NCBI GenBank assembly: GCA_046330135.1
Contig: JAXLTI010000011.1
Coordinates: 1 to 64,000, forward strand
Reading direction: 5' to 3'
Length of the DNA: 64,000 bases
Origin: CAYYFX01 sp046330135
GTDB taxonomy: Bacteria > ARS69
Within the stretch, counting starts at the first letter, position 1, and the number at the start of each line of letters is the position of its first letter. Of the stretch, positions 8,731 to 18,750 are shown one piece after another. The notes under the pieces were generated by a model. The model ran no database searches, was not told where the DNA came from, and saw nothing but the letters and a program-made list of their open reading frames with translations. The position numbers were made by a program, and so were the translations under genes.

Positions 8731-10336
8731 ACCATTCCACGCGCGCCTCGGCGCGCACCGAGAAGCTCGTCTCGTCGTCGCCCTCGCGGTGCCCCAGGTT
8801 CGCGACGTCGAGCACTCCCGCCTGAACGCGCAGCTCGGCGACGTCGCGCCACGCCCCGCGGAGGCGCAGGTGCGGGAAGACCTGTCGCTCGACCACGCCG
8901 GAGAGCGTCGCGGCCGACTCGCGCGAGCCGCCGGTCATCGGGATCCATGCTTCGCCGGGAAAGCCCTCGCCCTTCCGCGTCAGCTCGCAGCCGAAGCCGG
9001 CGCGCGCGTTCATCCCGAAGTCCCGCTCCGCCCACGCCTCCGCGTGCTCCACGTCGGGGCCGAGACCGTAGCCGAGCGGCGCGCGATCCTGGATGAAGTC
9101 CGCGCCGTAGAAGACCGCGTACGTGTAGCGGTAGACCTTCGCGAACTCGATGCGCGCGTCCGCGCCGGCCCCGGCCAGCGTCCCGGCCCACGAAAGACCG
9201 CCCTGGTAGCCCAGGCGATCGGGCTGCGTGGAGGACTCGGTCGCCAGATCGTCGATGAGCAGCTCCCCGTCCAGGCGGACGCCGCCGCCCGCGCGCCACG
9301 CGAAGTCGATTCCCGTCATGACGTTGTTGCGCTGCGTGGCGTTCCCGCCGCCGGTGGCGGCGGTCCGGTCCAGCAGTCGCTGCACGAGCGTGTACGGGAC
9401 CACGCCTACCGCGTAGAGCAGCTCGATCCCGTCCGCGCGGTACGCCGCGGCCTCGTGCAGGCCGAGATGCAGACGCGAGCCCAGCGCCAGGTCCACGCGG
9501 TGCGCGGCGAACCACAGGCGCGGAGCCGGCAGCGCCGGATCCGAAGCCGCGCCGGAGGCGTCGTTCAGCGATCCCACGAGCGCCACGGCACGGGCCCGAG
9601 TGCCGAACGTCCGCGCCAGCTCGAGCGACGGGTAGGAGAGGGCCGCGTCGGAGAGCAGCAGCGTGCCGGAGCCGCCCGGCCCCCAGCGATTGCGCGCGAG
9701 GCCGGCCAGGACGTCGAAGGGTCGCGTGCGCACGGCGAGGTACGCGTCCTCCGTGGAGAGATACCAATCCGAGCCCTTCACGATCGCGTCGCCGATCGGG
9801 TCCGTGTCGACGATCTTCTCGAGGGAAACGTCGGCCAGCGCGAATCCGCCGCCCGGCAGATACGCGCGGAACGCGACACCGCCGCGCGTCCCCGGCGGGA
9901 TCTCGCCCTTGCCGTCCTTCGTGATCGCGGCGAGGTGCGCGAAGCCCTGGGCGCGGAAGCGAGCCGCTCCGTCCACGGTCTCGAGCGGCGGGCGCGTCTC
10001 CGGGAAGGGGCCCGGCCGGCCAAGCTCGGCCAGCTCGAAGGCGAGCTCGCGCTGGAGCCTTCGCGCGGCGCCCAGGCGGGCGAGATCCGGGCGCTCCTCG
10101 AGGGTCGCGACGAGCGCCGCCGCCACGTCGACGCGGGGCAGCGGGCGTGTGAAGACGGGCAGCCCGGCGAGGCCGCCCCGGTTCCACAACGCCTCCACGT
10201 CCTCCCAGGCCGGATGGGACGCCGGGAGCAACTCCGCCGGGAGGTCCGCCGGCTCCGCCGCGACGCCCGCCCGGAGCAGCGCCACCAGCAAGGCGGGTAG
10301 GATCCAAGCCGCCGTCGCGAAGCCTCGGCGGCGCAT
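8729..10336 (-). CDS. Wzi-like capsule-assembly outer-membrane barrel
   Basis: A 535-aa protein with an N-terminal signal peptide (MRRRGFATAAWILPALLVAL, cleaved near VAAEP). An N-terminal helical domain is followed by a predicted beta-barrel containing RNRWGPGGSGTLLLS, the signature region of the Wzi/capsule-assembly family. Related proteins bind capsule or other surface polysaccharide at the cell surface. The sequence ends in an aromatic residue (VEW), common for barrels. An upstream in-frame TTG at 10402 is part of a -35 box and is rejected as a start. No capsule genes adjoin it, though an O-antigen-ligase-like gene lies at 34.5 kb. Confidence 0.75.
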   Translation of the reverse strand: MRRRGFATAAWILPALLVALLRAGVAAEPADLPAELLPASHPAWEDVEALWNRGGLAGLPVFTRPLPRVDVAAALVATLEERPDLARLGAARRLQRELAFELAELGRPGPFPETRPPLETVDGAARFRAQGFAHLAAITKDGKGEIPPGTRGGVAFRAYLPGGGFALADVSLEKIVDTDPIGDAIVKGSDWYLSTEDAYLAVRTRPFDVLAGLARNRWGPGGSGTLLLSDAALSYPSLELARTFGTRARAVALVGSLNDASGAASDPALPAPRLWFAAHRVDLALGSRLHLGLHEAAAYRADGIELLYAVGVVPYTLVQRLLDRTAATGGGNATQRNNVMTGIDFAWRAGGGVRLDGELLIDDLATESSTQPDRLGYQGGLSWAGTLAGAGADARIEFAKVYRYTYAVFYGADFIQDRAPLGYGLGPDVEHAEAWAERDFGMNARAGFGCELTRKGEGFPGEAWIPMTGGSRESAATLSGVVERQVFPHLRLRGAWRDVAELRVQAGVLDVANLGHREGDDETSFSVRAEARVEW

Positions 10337-10373
10337 CCGGTTGCGAGACCCGTCCCTTGGGCGCATATTGGGC

Positions 10374-10402
10374 ACGCTAGAAACCGCCTCTCCGCCTGTC
10401 AA
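10374..10402 (-). promoter_or_regulatory. Sigma-70-type promoter for the Wzi-like gene
   Basis: On the minus strand TTGACA (10397-10402), a 17-bp spacer and TAGCGT (10374-10379). The start would fall near 10367, about 30 nt before the chosen ATG. Confidence 0.5.
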
Positions 10403-10417
10403 GAAAAGGGCGACGCC

Positions 10418-11248
10418 TTGCCGACGCGATCCTCGAGCGCTCCGGGCCTCCGAGGCCCACTCGTGCGTGCGGCCGGACTCGCCGGGCGCGCCTTTCTCCT
10501 CATGCTCGGGGCTCTCGCCGCCCTGTCAGGCGCTCCCCGGGCGGCGCGCGCCGAGCCTTCCCTCGAGGAGAAGATCCTCGCGAGCAAGTACCCGCACGGG
10601 GAATACGGGGTCTACGTGGGGTGGCACGATCCGCAGGACTGGCAGTTCGACGAGCACGGCAAGTCCGCCTGGCCGATCGGTTTGAAGGCTCGCGTGAAGT
10701 GGCTCGATTGGCTCCGGGTGGAGGGAGACATCGCCTACTTCCGGCGAAGCGAGTCTCCGGCGGTGCTGGTCTCGCTCGTCGACGTACCGCAGTTCGACGC
10801 CCTCCTGCTGGGCGCGAGCCTCCAGGTGGAGCCCTGGCACGAAGGACTGCTGCGACCCTACGTGGGTGCGGGACCGCTCTTCGCCTCCTTGGGGAACGAC
10901 TTCCTCGCCTACCGGCCCGACATCCACGCGGCGGACCCCGCCAACCCGGACCAGTTCGAGATGGCGTCCTGGAGCAAGCTCGACGCCGGCTGGCAGCTGC
11001 AAGGCGGACTGGACTTCTTCCTCGGGCGGCGCTTCCTGCCCTTCGTGGAGTACCGATACCAATTCGGGAGCGTGTCCCTCGACGAGGAGGACATCACCAG
11101 CGGGGGGCTCTCGCTTCACGCCCTCAACCTCGCGGTGGAAGACCTGCACACCCTGCCGAAGAGCTCGACCGACGACGGCCGTCCCCATTCGCGCAAATAC
11201 GACTGGTCGGGGCCGTCCGTGTCCGTCGGATTGAAGGTCTTGTTCTGA
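10418..11248 (+). CDS. Outer-membrane beta-barrel protein
   Basis: A 276-aa exported protein. The N-terminal signal peptide runs through LMLGALAALSGAPRAARA, and the mature part begins EPSLEEKILASKYPHGEYGVYVG. Alternating aromatic strands (WLRVEGDIAYF, EYRYQFG) and the terminal strand SVGLKVLF ending in Phe point to an 8- or 10-strand barrel of the OmpA/OmpW-like porin superfamily. No specific ligand can be named. The TTG start at 10418 has only a weak ribosome site; GTG 10463 is an alternative that still keeps the signal peptide. Divergent from the Wzi-like gene. Confidence 0.7.
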   Translation: MPTRSSSAPGLRGPLVRAAGLAGRAFLLMLGALAALSGAPRAARAEPSLEEKILASKYPHGEYGVYVGWHDPQDWQFDEHGKSAWPIGLKARVKWLDWLRVEGDIAYFRRSESPAVLVSLVDVPQFDALLLGASLQVEPWHEGLLRPYVGAGPLFASLGNDFLAYRPDIHAADPANPDQFEMASWSKLDAGWQLQGGLDFFLGRRFLPFVEYRYQFGSVSLDEEDITSGGLSLHALNLAVEDLHTLPKSSTDDGRPHSRKYDWSGPSVSVGLKVLF

Positions 11249-11379
11249 TTCCCTATACTCGACGCGCGCCAACCGCCGGCGCGACATCGAGATCGACGGG
11301 CTCCCGAGCCCCGAGGCGGGCGGTTCGTCGACCGGCGCCCCTCGACCTCGGATCCACCCCCTGCGGAAGGACGCCAGCG

Positions 11380-13167
11380 TTGAGCTTCGCGAAGCGAGTC
11401 GCCACCTGTCTGGCGGTCACGACGGCCGCGGTGCTGGCGGGCGCGCCTTCGGACGCCGCGGTGGTCCGCGTGCCCACCCAGTTCCGCAGCTTCGGCAACG
11501 CGGTGTTGGCGGCGGCGCCCGGCGACACGGTCCAGGTCGTGGGCAACGGCGGCGCCACGTTCCACGCCTCGGACGTCCACCTGGACAAGGACATCACCAT
11601 CCAGGGCGGCTGGCGCGCGGACTTCCGCGTGCGCGACGCTTCGACCTACGTGTCCGTGCTTCGCGACACGACCAACGCGAACGACCGCCCGATCCTCCGC
11701 ATCCTGGGCACGCCGCGCGTGGTGGTGGACGGCGTGTGGATCTGGGGCGGTCAGCCCGGGCTCGTCTCGGGGAGCGGCGCGGACGTGGTCCTCCGGAACT
11801 GCACGGTCCGCGGCCAGCGCAACGCCGATCCGTCCGGCAGCCTGGACGGGAACCGCGGTTGCGGGGTGCGGTTCGTCGGCGGGACCGTTCTCGTGGACGG
11901 CTGCCACATCACCGACGTGATCTCGCAGTTCGGCGGGGCCGGCATGGCCGTCATCGGCGCGACATCGTTCATCCTGCGGAACAGCGCCCTCGACGGATGC
12001 CAAGCGAATCGCCCCATCGGAGACGCGTCGGGCGGCGCCCTCTACGTCCGTGACGTCCCCGACATGCGGCTGGAGAACACGCGAATCGAAAGGTCGCAGT
12101 CTCTCCAGGCCGCCGGCCTCGTGTACCTGCAGAACACCAGCGCCACGATGACCGGCGGCACGTTCCAGGACGGGCAGGCGTCGACGAACGGCGGCGGGTT
12201 CTACCTCAGCGGCTGCCCCTCCGTCGTCTTGGATCAATGCCAATTCCTGCACAATCTCGCCAACTCGCAAGGTGGGGCGATCGTGGCGCAGAGCGTCGGC
12301 AGCCTCGTGATCCGCGACAGTCGATTTCAGAGCAATCAGACCGGTCGAGCCAGCGCTCACGGCCTCGGGAGCGCGCTCTGGCTCTCGTCGACGGCGTTCA
12401 CGATCGAGAGGACGCAATTCGTGGGCAACCACTTCGACTCCCCGGTAGTGAGCGTCGTCGCGGAGCAGGGCGGCGCCGTCTACGCCATCTCGAGCAGCGG
12501 GACGGTCAGCGAAACGTCGTTCACGGACGAGAAAGCCCTGGGGAAGGGCGGCACTTGGTATCAGGTCGGCGGCGACATCCGGTTCATCCAATGCCGCTTC
12601 GTCGGATCGCAAGCGGGAGTCTTCGGCGGCGCGCTCGCCATCGAGCTCGGGGGCAGCAGCACGTTCGATCATTGCCTGCTCGCGGGCGGCGTGGCGAAAT
12701 TCGGCGGGGCGCTGTCCGCTTCGTTCACCGGAGGTCTCGTGCTCGATCACTGCACCGTCACCGGGAACACTGCGCGGAGCGCCGGCGCGGGCTTCTACGT
12801 CGACACCGCCGCGACAATGCGGATGACGAACACGATCGCCTGCTGCTGTCCGGCCGGCGAAGTCGTGTTCTGCCAGGGCGGCGCGGCCACGGCGGATCAC
12901 TGCGACGTTTGGAACGACGACGCGGTCAACGTGCGCGTGGAGTGGGGCGGCGCGTGCCCGGATCCCACGGGCGCGAGCGGCAACCTCCGCGTCGATCCGC
13001 AGTTCTGCCCCGGCGACCCGGACTATCACCTGGCCGTCGGCTCGCCCTGCGCGGGGACGGCTTCCGACGGAAGCGACCGCGGCTGGCGGCCGGCCGGCTG
13101 CTCGCTGCCGAGTCCCACCGGAGTGGAGCCGTGGAGCTGGGGTCGGCTCAAGGCCCTCTGGCGCTGA
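11380..13167 (+). CDS. Secreted right-handed beta-helix protein with WGxLK tail
   Basis: A 595-aa secreted protein. TTG 11380 is preceded by GGAAGGA (11365-11371) and opens a signal peptide ending near PSDAA. The body is built of about 25-residue parallel beta-helix rungs (VVLRNCTVRG, LVIRDSRFQSNQ, LVLDHCTVTGN), as in pectate-lyase-like or NosD-like proteins. It is Cys-rich near the C-terminus with a VDPQFCPGDPDYHL segment. It ends exactly in EPWSWGRLKALWR. The same type of tail occurs on the proteins ending at 53914 and 55251 and may be a sorting or anchoring signal. Enzymatic function, if any, is not visible. Confidence 0.8.
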   Translation: MSFAKRVATCLAVTTAAVLAGAPSDAAVVRVPTQFRSFGNAVLAAAPGDTVQVVGNGGATFHASDVHLDKDITIQGGWRADFRVRDASTYVSVLRDTTNANDRPILRILGTPRVVVDGVWIWGGQPGLVSGSGADVVLRNCTVRGQRNADPSGSLDGNRGCGVRFVGGTVLVDGCHITDVISQFGGAGMAVIGATSFILRNSALDGCQANRPIGDASGGALYVRDVPDMRLENTRIERSQSLQAAGLVYLQNTSATMTGGTFQDGQASTNGGGFYLSGCPSVVLDQCQFLHNLANSQGGAIVAQSVGSLVIRDSRFQSNQTGRASAHGLGSALWLSSTAFTIERTQFVGNHFDSPVVSVVAEQGGAVYAISSSGTVSETSFTDEKALGKGGTWYQVGGDIRFIQCRFVGSQAGVFGGALAIELGGSSTFDHCLLAGGVAKFGGALSASFTGGLVLDHCTVTGNTARSAGAGFYVDTAATMRMTNTIACCCPAGEVVFCQGGAATADHCDVWNDDAVNVRVEWGGACPDPTGASGNLRVDPQFCPGDPDYHLAVGSPCAGTASDGSDRGWRPAGCSLPSPTGVEPWSWGRLKALWR

Positions 13168-13198
13168 GCGGCCCGTGCCCTCGCGGCCTCGGTCCGGA

Positions 13199-13228
13199 TT
13201 GACCCTCGTCCCACGACTTTGCTAGAAT
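13199..13228 (+). promoter_or_regulatory. Sigma-70-type promoter upstream of the C25 protease
   Basis: TTGACC (13199-13204), an 18-bp spacer and TAGAAT (13223-13228). Transcription would start near 13235, leaving a leader of about 197 nt. No gene is seen in 13168-13431. Confidence 0.6.
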
Positions 13229-13431
13229 TCCACCTGACGCCGTCCCGAAACAACGCCCCCCAACGAGCGGTCGTTCGAGCAGCGAGATTCGGCATCGTTT
13301 TGCCACGAAACGCTTGGAATCCTCGAACGGTCCTTGGAGACCATCGCCGGGGTCGCTCCCGGCACATCCGGACGACCCAGCTGGCCCGTCGCCTCCTTCG
13401 CCGAACGCTCCCTTGCCACGAGGTGATCTCG

Positions 13432-16400
13432 ATGTCGGCTCTCGGGACCGCGAATCGCATCTCCCGCTTCTTCTTCACGTGCGGCCTCCTGCTGGCTGCG
13501 GCCGTCGGCCTCGGACATGTCGACGCCGCCGCGGCCGCCACACCGACCACGCGCCTGTCCTATGACGCCACGGATGTCCGGCTGACGCAGATCGCCGGCC
13601 GCACCGAGGTCTCGATGGTGGGCCTGCTCACGGCGGGCGGCACGGACGCGCCCGCGATGCCCATGGCGCTGCGCACCTTCGTGGTGCCCGCGGGCTACGC
13701 GGTCCGCGAGGCGCGGGTCACGCCGCGGGACGAGGTCCGGATCGCGCAGGGCGTGCACCTCGCTACGCGGGCTGCCGTGCTCGACGACCCGAACCAGGTG
13801 ACCCGCGCGTTCCCGGCGGGTGCGCTCGAGGCGGACGCTCCCAGCATTCCCGCGCGCGCGGGCCTCGCGCTCGGCGGCGGCACCGCCGGCGGCTACACGC
13901 TGCAGTCCGTGGCGGTCTTCCCGCTGCGGTGGGATCGCGCCACGGGAGACCTGTTCCTCGCCCGTACCGTGGACGTCGAGCTGGCGCTGGAGCCGGCGGC
14001 CCCGTCCGCGGATCTCGTGCGGGTCCGGCGCAATCCGGCGGCCGAGCGGGCCTTCGCGCAGGCGCTCTCCGCCGTCGTGGAGAACCCCGGGGAGCTGGCG
14101 CGCACGGACGACTGGTCGGACGACGCCGCCGGCTCCGGCTTCGCGCCGCGCGACGTTCCGAGCGTCCAGGGCAGCCCGGTGGACATGGTGATCGTCACCA
14201 CGCCGGCGCTCGCGGCCAGCTTCCAGACGCTCGCCGATTGGAAGACGAAGAAGGGCGTTCCCACGGTCGTCAAGACCACCGACTGGATCGACGCGAACTA
14301 CCCCGCGGGGCACGACCAGCCCGAGCGCGTCCGCGACTTCCTGAAGGACGCGTACTCGAAGTGGGGCACGTATCTCGTGCTGATCGGCGGGGACTACACG
14401 AAGGTGCAGCCGCGTCTGGCGTTCAACCACTTCTTCTTCCAGGGCGGCACGTTGATTCCCACCGACGAGTACTACGCGTGCCTCGACGGGAATTGGAATG
14501 CGGACGGCGACGCCTACTACGGGGAAGCGCAGTACTCGGCCAACCCCACCGCTCCCACCGACTCGGCGGACATCTATCCGGACGTCTTCCTCGGGCGCGC
14601 CTCCGTGGACACGCCCGCCGAAGTGACGACCTTCGTGAACAAGTCGTTGACGTACGAGAAGACGCCGCCGGCCGGCTACGTCCAGACCGTGGGGTATCTC
14701 GCGGAGGTGCTGTTCCCGCAGAACTGGGTCTACGGAGATCCGCCCGAGCAGATCACCCTGGACGGCAAGACGCTCGCCGAGCAGCTGGACCTGCAGATCC
14801 CGGGCAACTGGACCCGCTTCAAGCACTACCAGTCGGAGAACAACGAGGATCGCACCATCGCGCTCGCCGAGCTGACGGGCCACCATCACATGGTGGTGCT
14901 GGTCAACCACGGGGACGCGTTCAAGTTCTCGTGCGGCAACGGCAGCAACCCGCTCGTGTACATCGCGGACACCGACACGCTGCACAACGCCAACTACCTC
15001 AGCTTCGTGCTGGCCACCGCCTGCAACCCGAACCAGATCGACCTCGAGTGCCAGGGCGAGAGCCTCATGAACAACCCGAACGGCGGCGCCGTGGCGGTCG
15101 TGGGGCCCACGCGGGAAGACTTCCCCGTCTCCGCGAACGCCTTCCACCAGGAGATGTTGAACGTCTGCTTCGCCGGACACGACACGCAGTTCGGCGTGAT
15201 GACCCAGGTGGAGCGGATCCCGTTCGCCGCGGCCGCGCAGACGGACAACACGCCGGACCGCTGGACGTTGCTCACGAAGATGCTGCTGGGAGACCCGGAT
15301 CTCCGCCTCTGGACCAGGGAGCCGGGCACGCTCACCGTGTCGCATCCCGCCAGCCTGGCGCTCGGGACCGCCTCGGTGACGGTGACCGTGCAGGACACCG
15401 GCGTTCCCGTCCCGAACGCGCTGGTGTGCGTGCGTGACACGCACGGGACCTACACGCGCGGTCTGACCAACGCGGCCGGCTCGGCCACGCTGGCGCTCTC
15501 CAGCACGCAAACCGGAACGGTGGACGTGACCGTGACGGCGCTGGACCACAAGCCGAAGGAAGACACGTTCACGCTCACGGCGGCCGCGGGCGCGGTCGTG
15601 GCGCTGCAGAGCTCCGCGTACAACGACGATGCGGTCCCGCCGTCCAACGGCAACGGCGACGGCAAGCTCGACGCCGGGGAGACCGTGGAGCTGAACCTCA
15701 CCGCGCGCAACGGCGGCACGGCCACGGCGAACGGAGTCACCGTCACGGCGAGCGTCGGCACGGGCTCCAACGCCGTCTTTGACCTCCTCTACAAGGGTGT
15801 CCGCGACGTGTCGCGCGTGTACGTCGGTCCGAACCGGGTGCACCCGGCCACGATCCCCTTCACGCTGGACTTCGCGAATCCGTTGATCGAGTACATCGGG
15901 ACGCCGTCGATGGCTTTCGCGGCGGACACCAGCTCCGGCGACCACGGTATCTTCGTGTGGCAGGACGACGAGGCGTGGCACGTGCGCTGGGGCGGCGGCG
16001 CGGATTCCATCGCCGTCAACGGCACCGTGACCACGAACGGGCAGGTGCGAGGGCTGCGCGCGCTCGACATCGAGGCGCCCACGGACTCGGCGGGGATCGG
16101 CGGCGGCGGCACCACGCTCACGTTCGTCGGCTCCACGCACGCGGCCGACCTGTACGACGGGGTGGACTTCGACCTCGCCGACAACACCATGCTGTCCATC
16201 GTCAACCCCAGCGCGAACCTCGGCAACATCGCCGCAGGCGCCACCGCGAACGGGACGGTCGTGTTCTCGATCGCGTCGAACGCGCGGGACGGTCAGTTGG
16301 GGTACGTGGACCTGCTGTTCAACTCCACGTCGCTCGCCACCTGGAACGCGGTCGTGCCGGTCATCTTCAACGGGCCCTCCCTCGAGGCCATCGTTTCCGT

Positions 16401-18612
16401 CGTGAACGACGGGAACGCTCCGCCGGTCAACGGCGACGGGGACGGGGTGATCGAGGTCGGGGAGACCGTGCGGGTCACGCCGACCGTGCTGAACCGTGGC
16501 ACGGGCCAAGCCGATGGCGTGGTCGGAACGGCCACGGCGGGCGCCGGCATCACGTTCATCGATTCGTCCGACAGCTACGGCAGCATTCCGGCGCTCGGCC
16601 AGACGAGCGGGACGAACGGCTACGTGTTCACCGTGAACAACGCCAGCGGGACGTCCATCACGCTCAACCTGGCGGACTCGCGGGGCCGGCACTGGATCAA
16701 GACGCTGGACTTCGTTGCTCCTCCGGCGCCCACGGGCGTGACGTTCACGTCGAACTCCACGGACATCAACATCGCCTGGGCCGCGGACAGCGCCACGGCC
16801 GATCTCGCGGGCTACCGCGTGTACCGGAGCGCGTCCAGCGGCGGACCCTTCACGGTCCGGAGCTTCGAGCTGCTGCGAAACGGCAGCACGTACGTGGATG
16901 GGGGTCTCTCGCTCGGCTCGGGCTTCTACTACCAGGTATCGTCGGTGGACTCCTCGGGGAACGAGAGCGCGCACTCGTCCACGCTGTTCGCATACACCAC
17001 GCAGCCGCAGGCCCCCGGCTGGCCCAAGCTGGCCGGAGGCAACGTCTTCGCTTCCCTCGTGATGGCGAACGGGGACGGCCTGGGAGCCAGCGAGCTCTAC
17101 GCCGCGTCACAGAACTTCAACCTGTACGCCTGGGAGGCGGACGGGACGCCGCTCGCGAACTTCCCGCCGCTCTCCGGCACGAGCACGAACGGCCAGATCT
17201 GGTCCACGCCCACGTTGGCGGACCTCAACAACGACGGGAATCTCGAGGTGCTCTGCGGATCGGATGACGGGAAGTACTACGTGCTCAAGCATGACGGCAC
17301 GCCGTACTACGCGAATCCCTGGCTCTTCGACACGCTGGGCATCGGCGTGCGCGGCACGGGGACCGTGACCGACATCGACCACAACGGGTCGCTGGAGATC
17401 TTCGTGGGCAGCGACCTGGGCGCCTTGTACGCCTTCAACGCGAACGGCACCGGACTGACGCAGCCGAGCGGGGTCTTCCACCAGACCGCGAACGGCTCGG
17501 GGCAGACCGGGAATCCGTCCATCTGGGGGCCGTGCGCGGTCGCGGACCTCGACGGGGACGGGATCAAGGAGATCGCCTTCGGCTGCTGGAACGACTCCCT
17601 CTTCGTGTGCCGCGCGAACGGCACCAACTACCCCGGCTTCCCGAAGAAGCTGCCGAACGACATGCGCAACGGTCCGGTGTTCGCGGATCTGGACGGCGAC
17701 GGGAAGAAGGAGCTGATGGTCGGCTGCATCGACGGCAAGATCTACGCGTACAGGTGGGACGGCTCGAACTACCTGCCGGGCGGCGTGTTCGCCACCCTTC
17801 CGCTGGACATCCGCTGCCAGCCCACGCCTTGCCAGCTGGACGGCGATCGGCCGCTCGAGGTGGTGGTGCCGTGCTACGACGGGCACATCTACGCGTTCAA
17901 CGCCGACGGCACGGGCTTCCTGCACCCGAACGGCCGCTTCGCCACGGTGGACAGCACCAACAGCAGCGGCGGCTTCACCGCCAGCGCCATCGTCTGCGAC
18001 GTGGACGGCGACGGTCAGATGGAGATCTTCGTCGGCCACCACGACGGGAAGTTCTACGGCTTCCACGCGAACGGAACGTCCATCGTCGGATTCCCGATTC
18101 CCACCTCCAAGGAGATCTTCGCGACGGCGTGTGCGGCGGATCTGGACAACGACGGGAAGGTGGAGATCGCGTTCGCGTCGTACGACCAGACGGTGAACGT
18201 GCTCGACTTCAACGGGGCGTCCACTCCGGCCGCGTACCAGTGGCCGATGTACGGCGGGAACCGGTTCCACACCTCGGTGTGGGGCGATGCGCTGCCGGCC
18301 ACGGGAGTGAATCCCGGCCAGCCTGCGCAGCTCGCCTTCGCGATGCCGCAGAACGAGCCGAACCCGTTCGGCACCGGCACCACGATCCGCTACTCGCTGC
18401 CCAAGGACGGCAAGGTCCTGCTGCGCATCTACAACGTCGGCGGGCAGCTCGTGCGCACGCTGATCGACGAGGATGTCGCCGCCGGCGCGCATGCGATCAC
18501 GTGGGATGGTCGCGACGGGCAAGGCGCGCGCCTCTCCACCGGCGTGTACTTCTATCGCCTCGACGCGGCGGGCTTCGGGTCGCTCACGCGGAAGGCTCTC
18601 TACCTGCGCTAG
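13432..18612 (+). CDS. Secreted C25 (gingipain-type) cysteine protease with FG-GAP propeller and FlgD-like C-terminus
   Basis: A 1726-aa secreted protein. ATG 13432 follows GAGGTGA and a signal peptide (about 1-36). A propeptide-like region leads to a C25 peptidase domain (about 250-630) with candidate catalytic His493 in VNHGD and Cys531 in ATACNPN. Ig-like domains follow, then an FN3 domain (about 1097-1185) and at least seven FG-GAP/VCBS-type repeats (about 1196-1603) with D-x-D/N-x-D-G calcium loops. The C-terminal FlgD-like Ig domain (about 1623-1726) contains NEPNPF and GVYFYRL, the layout of type IX-style sorting domains. It is probably exported and surface-attached or released. A long antisense frame over the gene is a codon-bias shadow. 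Confidence 0.9.
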   Translation: MSALGTANRISRFFFTCGLLLAAAVGLGHVDAAAAATPTTRLSYDATDVRLTQIAGRTEVSMVGLLTAGGTDAPAMPMALRTFVVPAGYAVREARVTPRDEVRIAQGVHLATRAAVLDDPNQVTRAFPAGALEADAPSIPARAGLALGGGTAGGYTLQSVAVFPLRWDRATGDLFLARTVDVELALEPAAPSADLVRVRRNPAAERAFAQALSAVVENPGELARTDDWSDDAAGSGFAPRDVPSVQGSPVDMVIVTTPALAASFQTLADWKTKKGVPTVVKTTDWIDANYPAGHDQPERVRDFLKDAYSKWGTYLVLIGGDYTKVQPRLAFNHFFFQGGTLIPTDEYYACLDGNWNADGDAYYGEAQYSANPTAPTDSADIYPDVFLGRASVDTPAEVTTFVNKSLTYEKTPPAGYVQTVGYLAEVLFPQNWVYGDPPEQITLDGKTLAEQLDLQIPGNWTRFKHYQSENNEDRTIALAELTGHHHMVVLVNHGDAFKFSCGNGSNPLVYIADTDTLHNANYLSFVLATACNPNQIDLECQGESLMNNPNGGAVAVVGPTREDFPVSANAFHQEMLNVCFAGHDTQFGVMTQVERIPFAAAAQTDNTPDRWTLLTKMLLGDPDLRLWTREPGTLTVSHPASLALGTASVTVTVQDTGVPVPNALVCVRDTHGTYTRGLTNAAGSATLALSSTQTGTVDVTVTALDHKPKEDTFTLTAAAGAVVALQSSAYNDDAVPPSNGNGDGKLDAGETVELNLTARNGGTATANGVTVTASVGTGSNAVFDLLYKGVRDVSRVYVGPNRVHPATIPFTLDFANPLIEYIGTPSMAFAADTSSGDHGIFVWQDDEAWHVRWGGGADSIAVNGTVTTNGQVRGLRALDIEAPTDSAGIGGGGTTLTFVGSTHAADLYDGVDFDLADNTMLSIVNPSANLGNIAAGATANGTVVFSIASNARDGQLGYVDLLFNSTSLATWNAVVPVIFNGPSLEAIVSVVNDGNAPPVNGDGDGVIEVGETVRVTPTVLNRGTGQADGVVGTATAGAGITFIDSSDSYGSIPALGQTSGTNGYVFTVNNASGTSITLNLADSRGRHWIKTLDFVAPPAPTGVTFTSNSTDINIAWAADSATADLAGYRVYRSASSGGPFTVRSFELLRNGSTYVDGGLSLGSGFYYQVSSVDSSGNESAHSSTLFAYTTQPQAPGWPKLAGGNVFASLVMANGDGLGASELYAASQNFNLYAWEADGTPLANFPPLSGTSTNGQIWSTPTLADLNNDGNLEVLCGSDDGKYYVLKHDGTPYYANPWLFDTLGIGVRGTGTVTDIDHNGSLEIFVGSDLGALYAFNANGTGLTQPSGVFHQTANGSGQTGNPSIWGPCAVADLDGDGIKEIAFGCWNDSLFVCRANGTNYPGFPKKLPNDMRNGPVFADLDGDGKKELMVGCIDGKIYAYRWDGSNYLPGGVFATLPLDIRCQPTPCQLDGDRPLEVVVPCYDGHIYAFNADGTGFLHPNGRFATVDSTNSSGGFTASAIVCDVDGDGQMEIFVGHHDGKFYGFHANGTSIVGFPIPTSKEIFATACAADLDNDGKVEIAFASYDQTVNVLDFNGASTPAAYQWPMYGGNRFHTSVWGDALPATGVNPGQPAQLAFAMPQNEPNPFGTGTTIRYSLPKDGKVLLRIYNVGGQLVRTLIDEDVAAGAHAITWDGRDGQGARLSTGVYFYRLDAAGFGSLTRKALYLR

Positions 18613-18637
18613 ACGTCTCGCGCGGTTCGGTCCTGCG

Positions 18638-18670
18638 AGGGCCGGGAGCTTCGGCTCCCGGCCCTTTCTT
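18638..18670 (+). terminator. Rho-independent terminator of the C25 protease gene
   Basis: AGGGCCGGGAGC pairs perfectly with GCTCCCGGCCCT across a TTCG tetraloop (18638-18665), followed by TTCTT. Confidence 0.9.
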
Positions 18671-18713
18671 CGTCGGGCGTCCGCCGGGCGATGCGGGCGT
18701 CCCCCGAGCCGCG

Positions 18714-18742
18714 TTGACACCGAACGACCGCCGCCCGATGCT
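18714..18742 (+). promoter_or_regulatory. Possible promoter of pyruvate kinase
   Basis: TTGACA (18714-18719), a 17-bp spacer and the weak -10 GATGCT (18737-18742). If used, transcription would begin at or next to the ATG at 18751, giving a nearly leaderless mRNA. This fits the missing ribosome site there. Confidence 0.35.
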
Positions 18743-18750
18743 CTCCGGCC

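Noticed and set aside
13222..16974. 1250-codon open frame antisense to the C25 protease
   Set aside because: High GC leaves few stop codons on the opposite strand. The translation is low-complexity R/H/V-rich with no domain, while the sense strand encodes clear domains.
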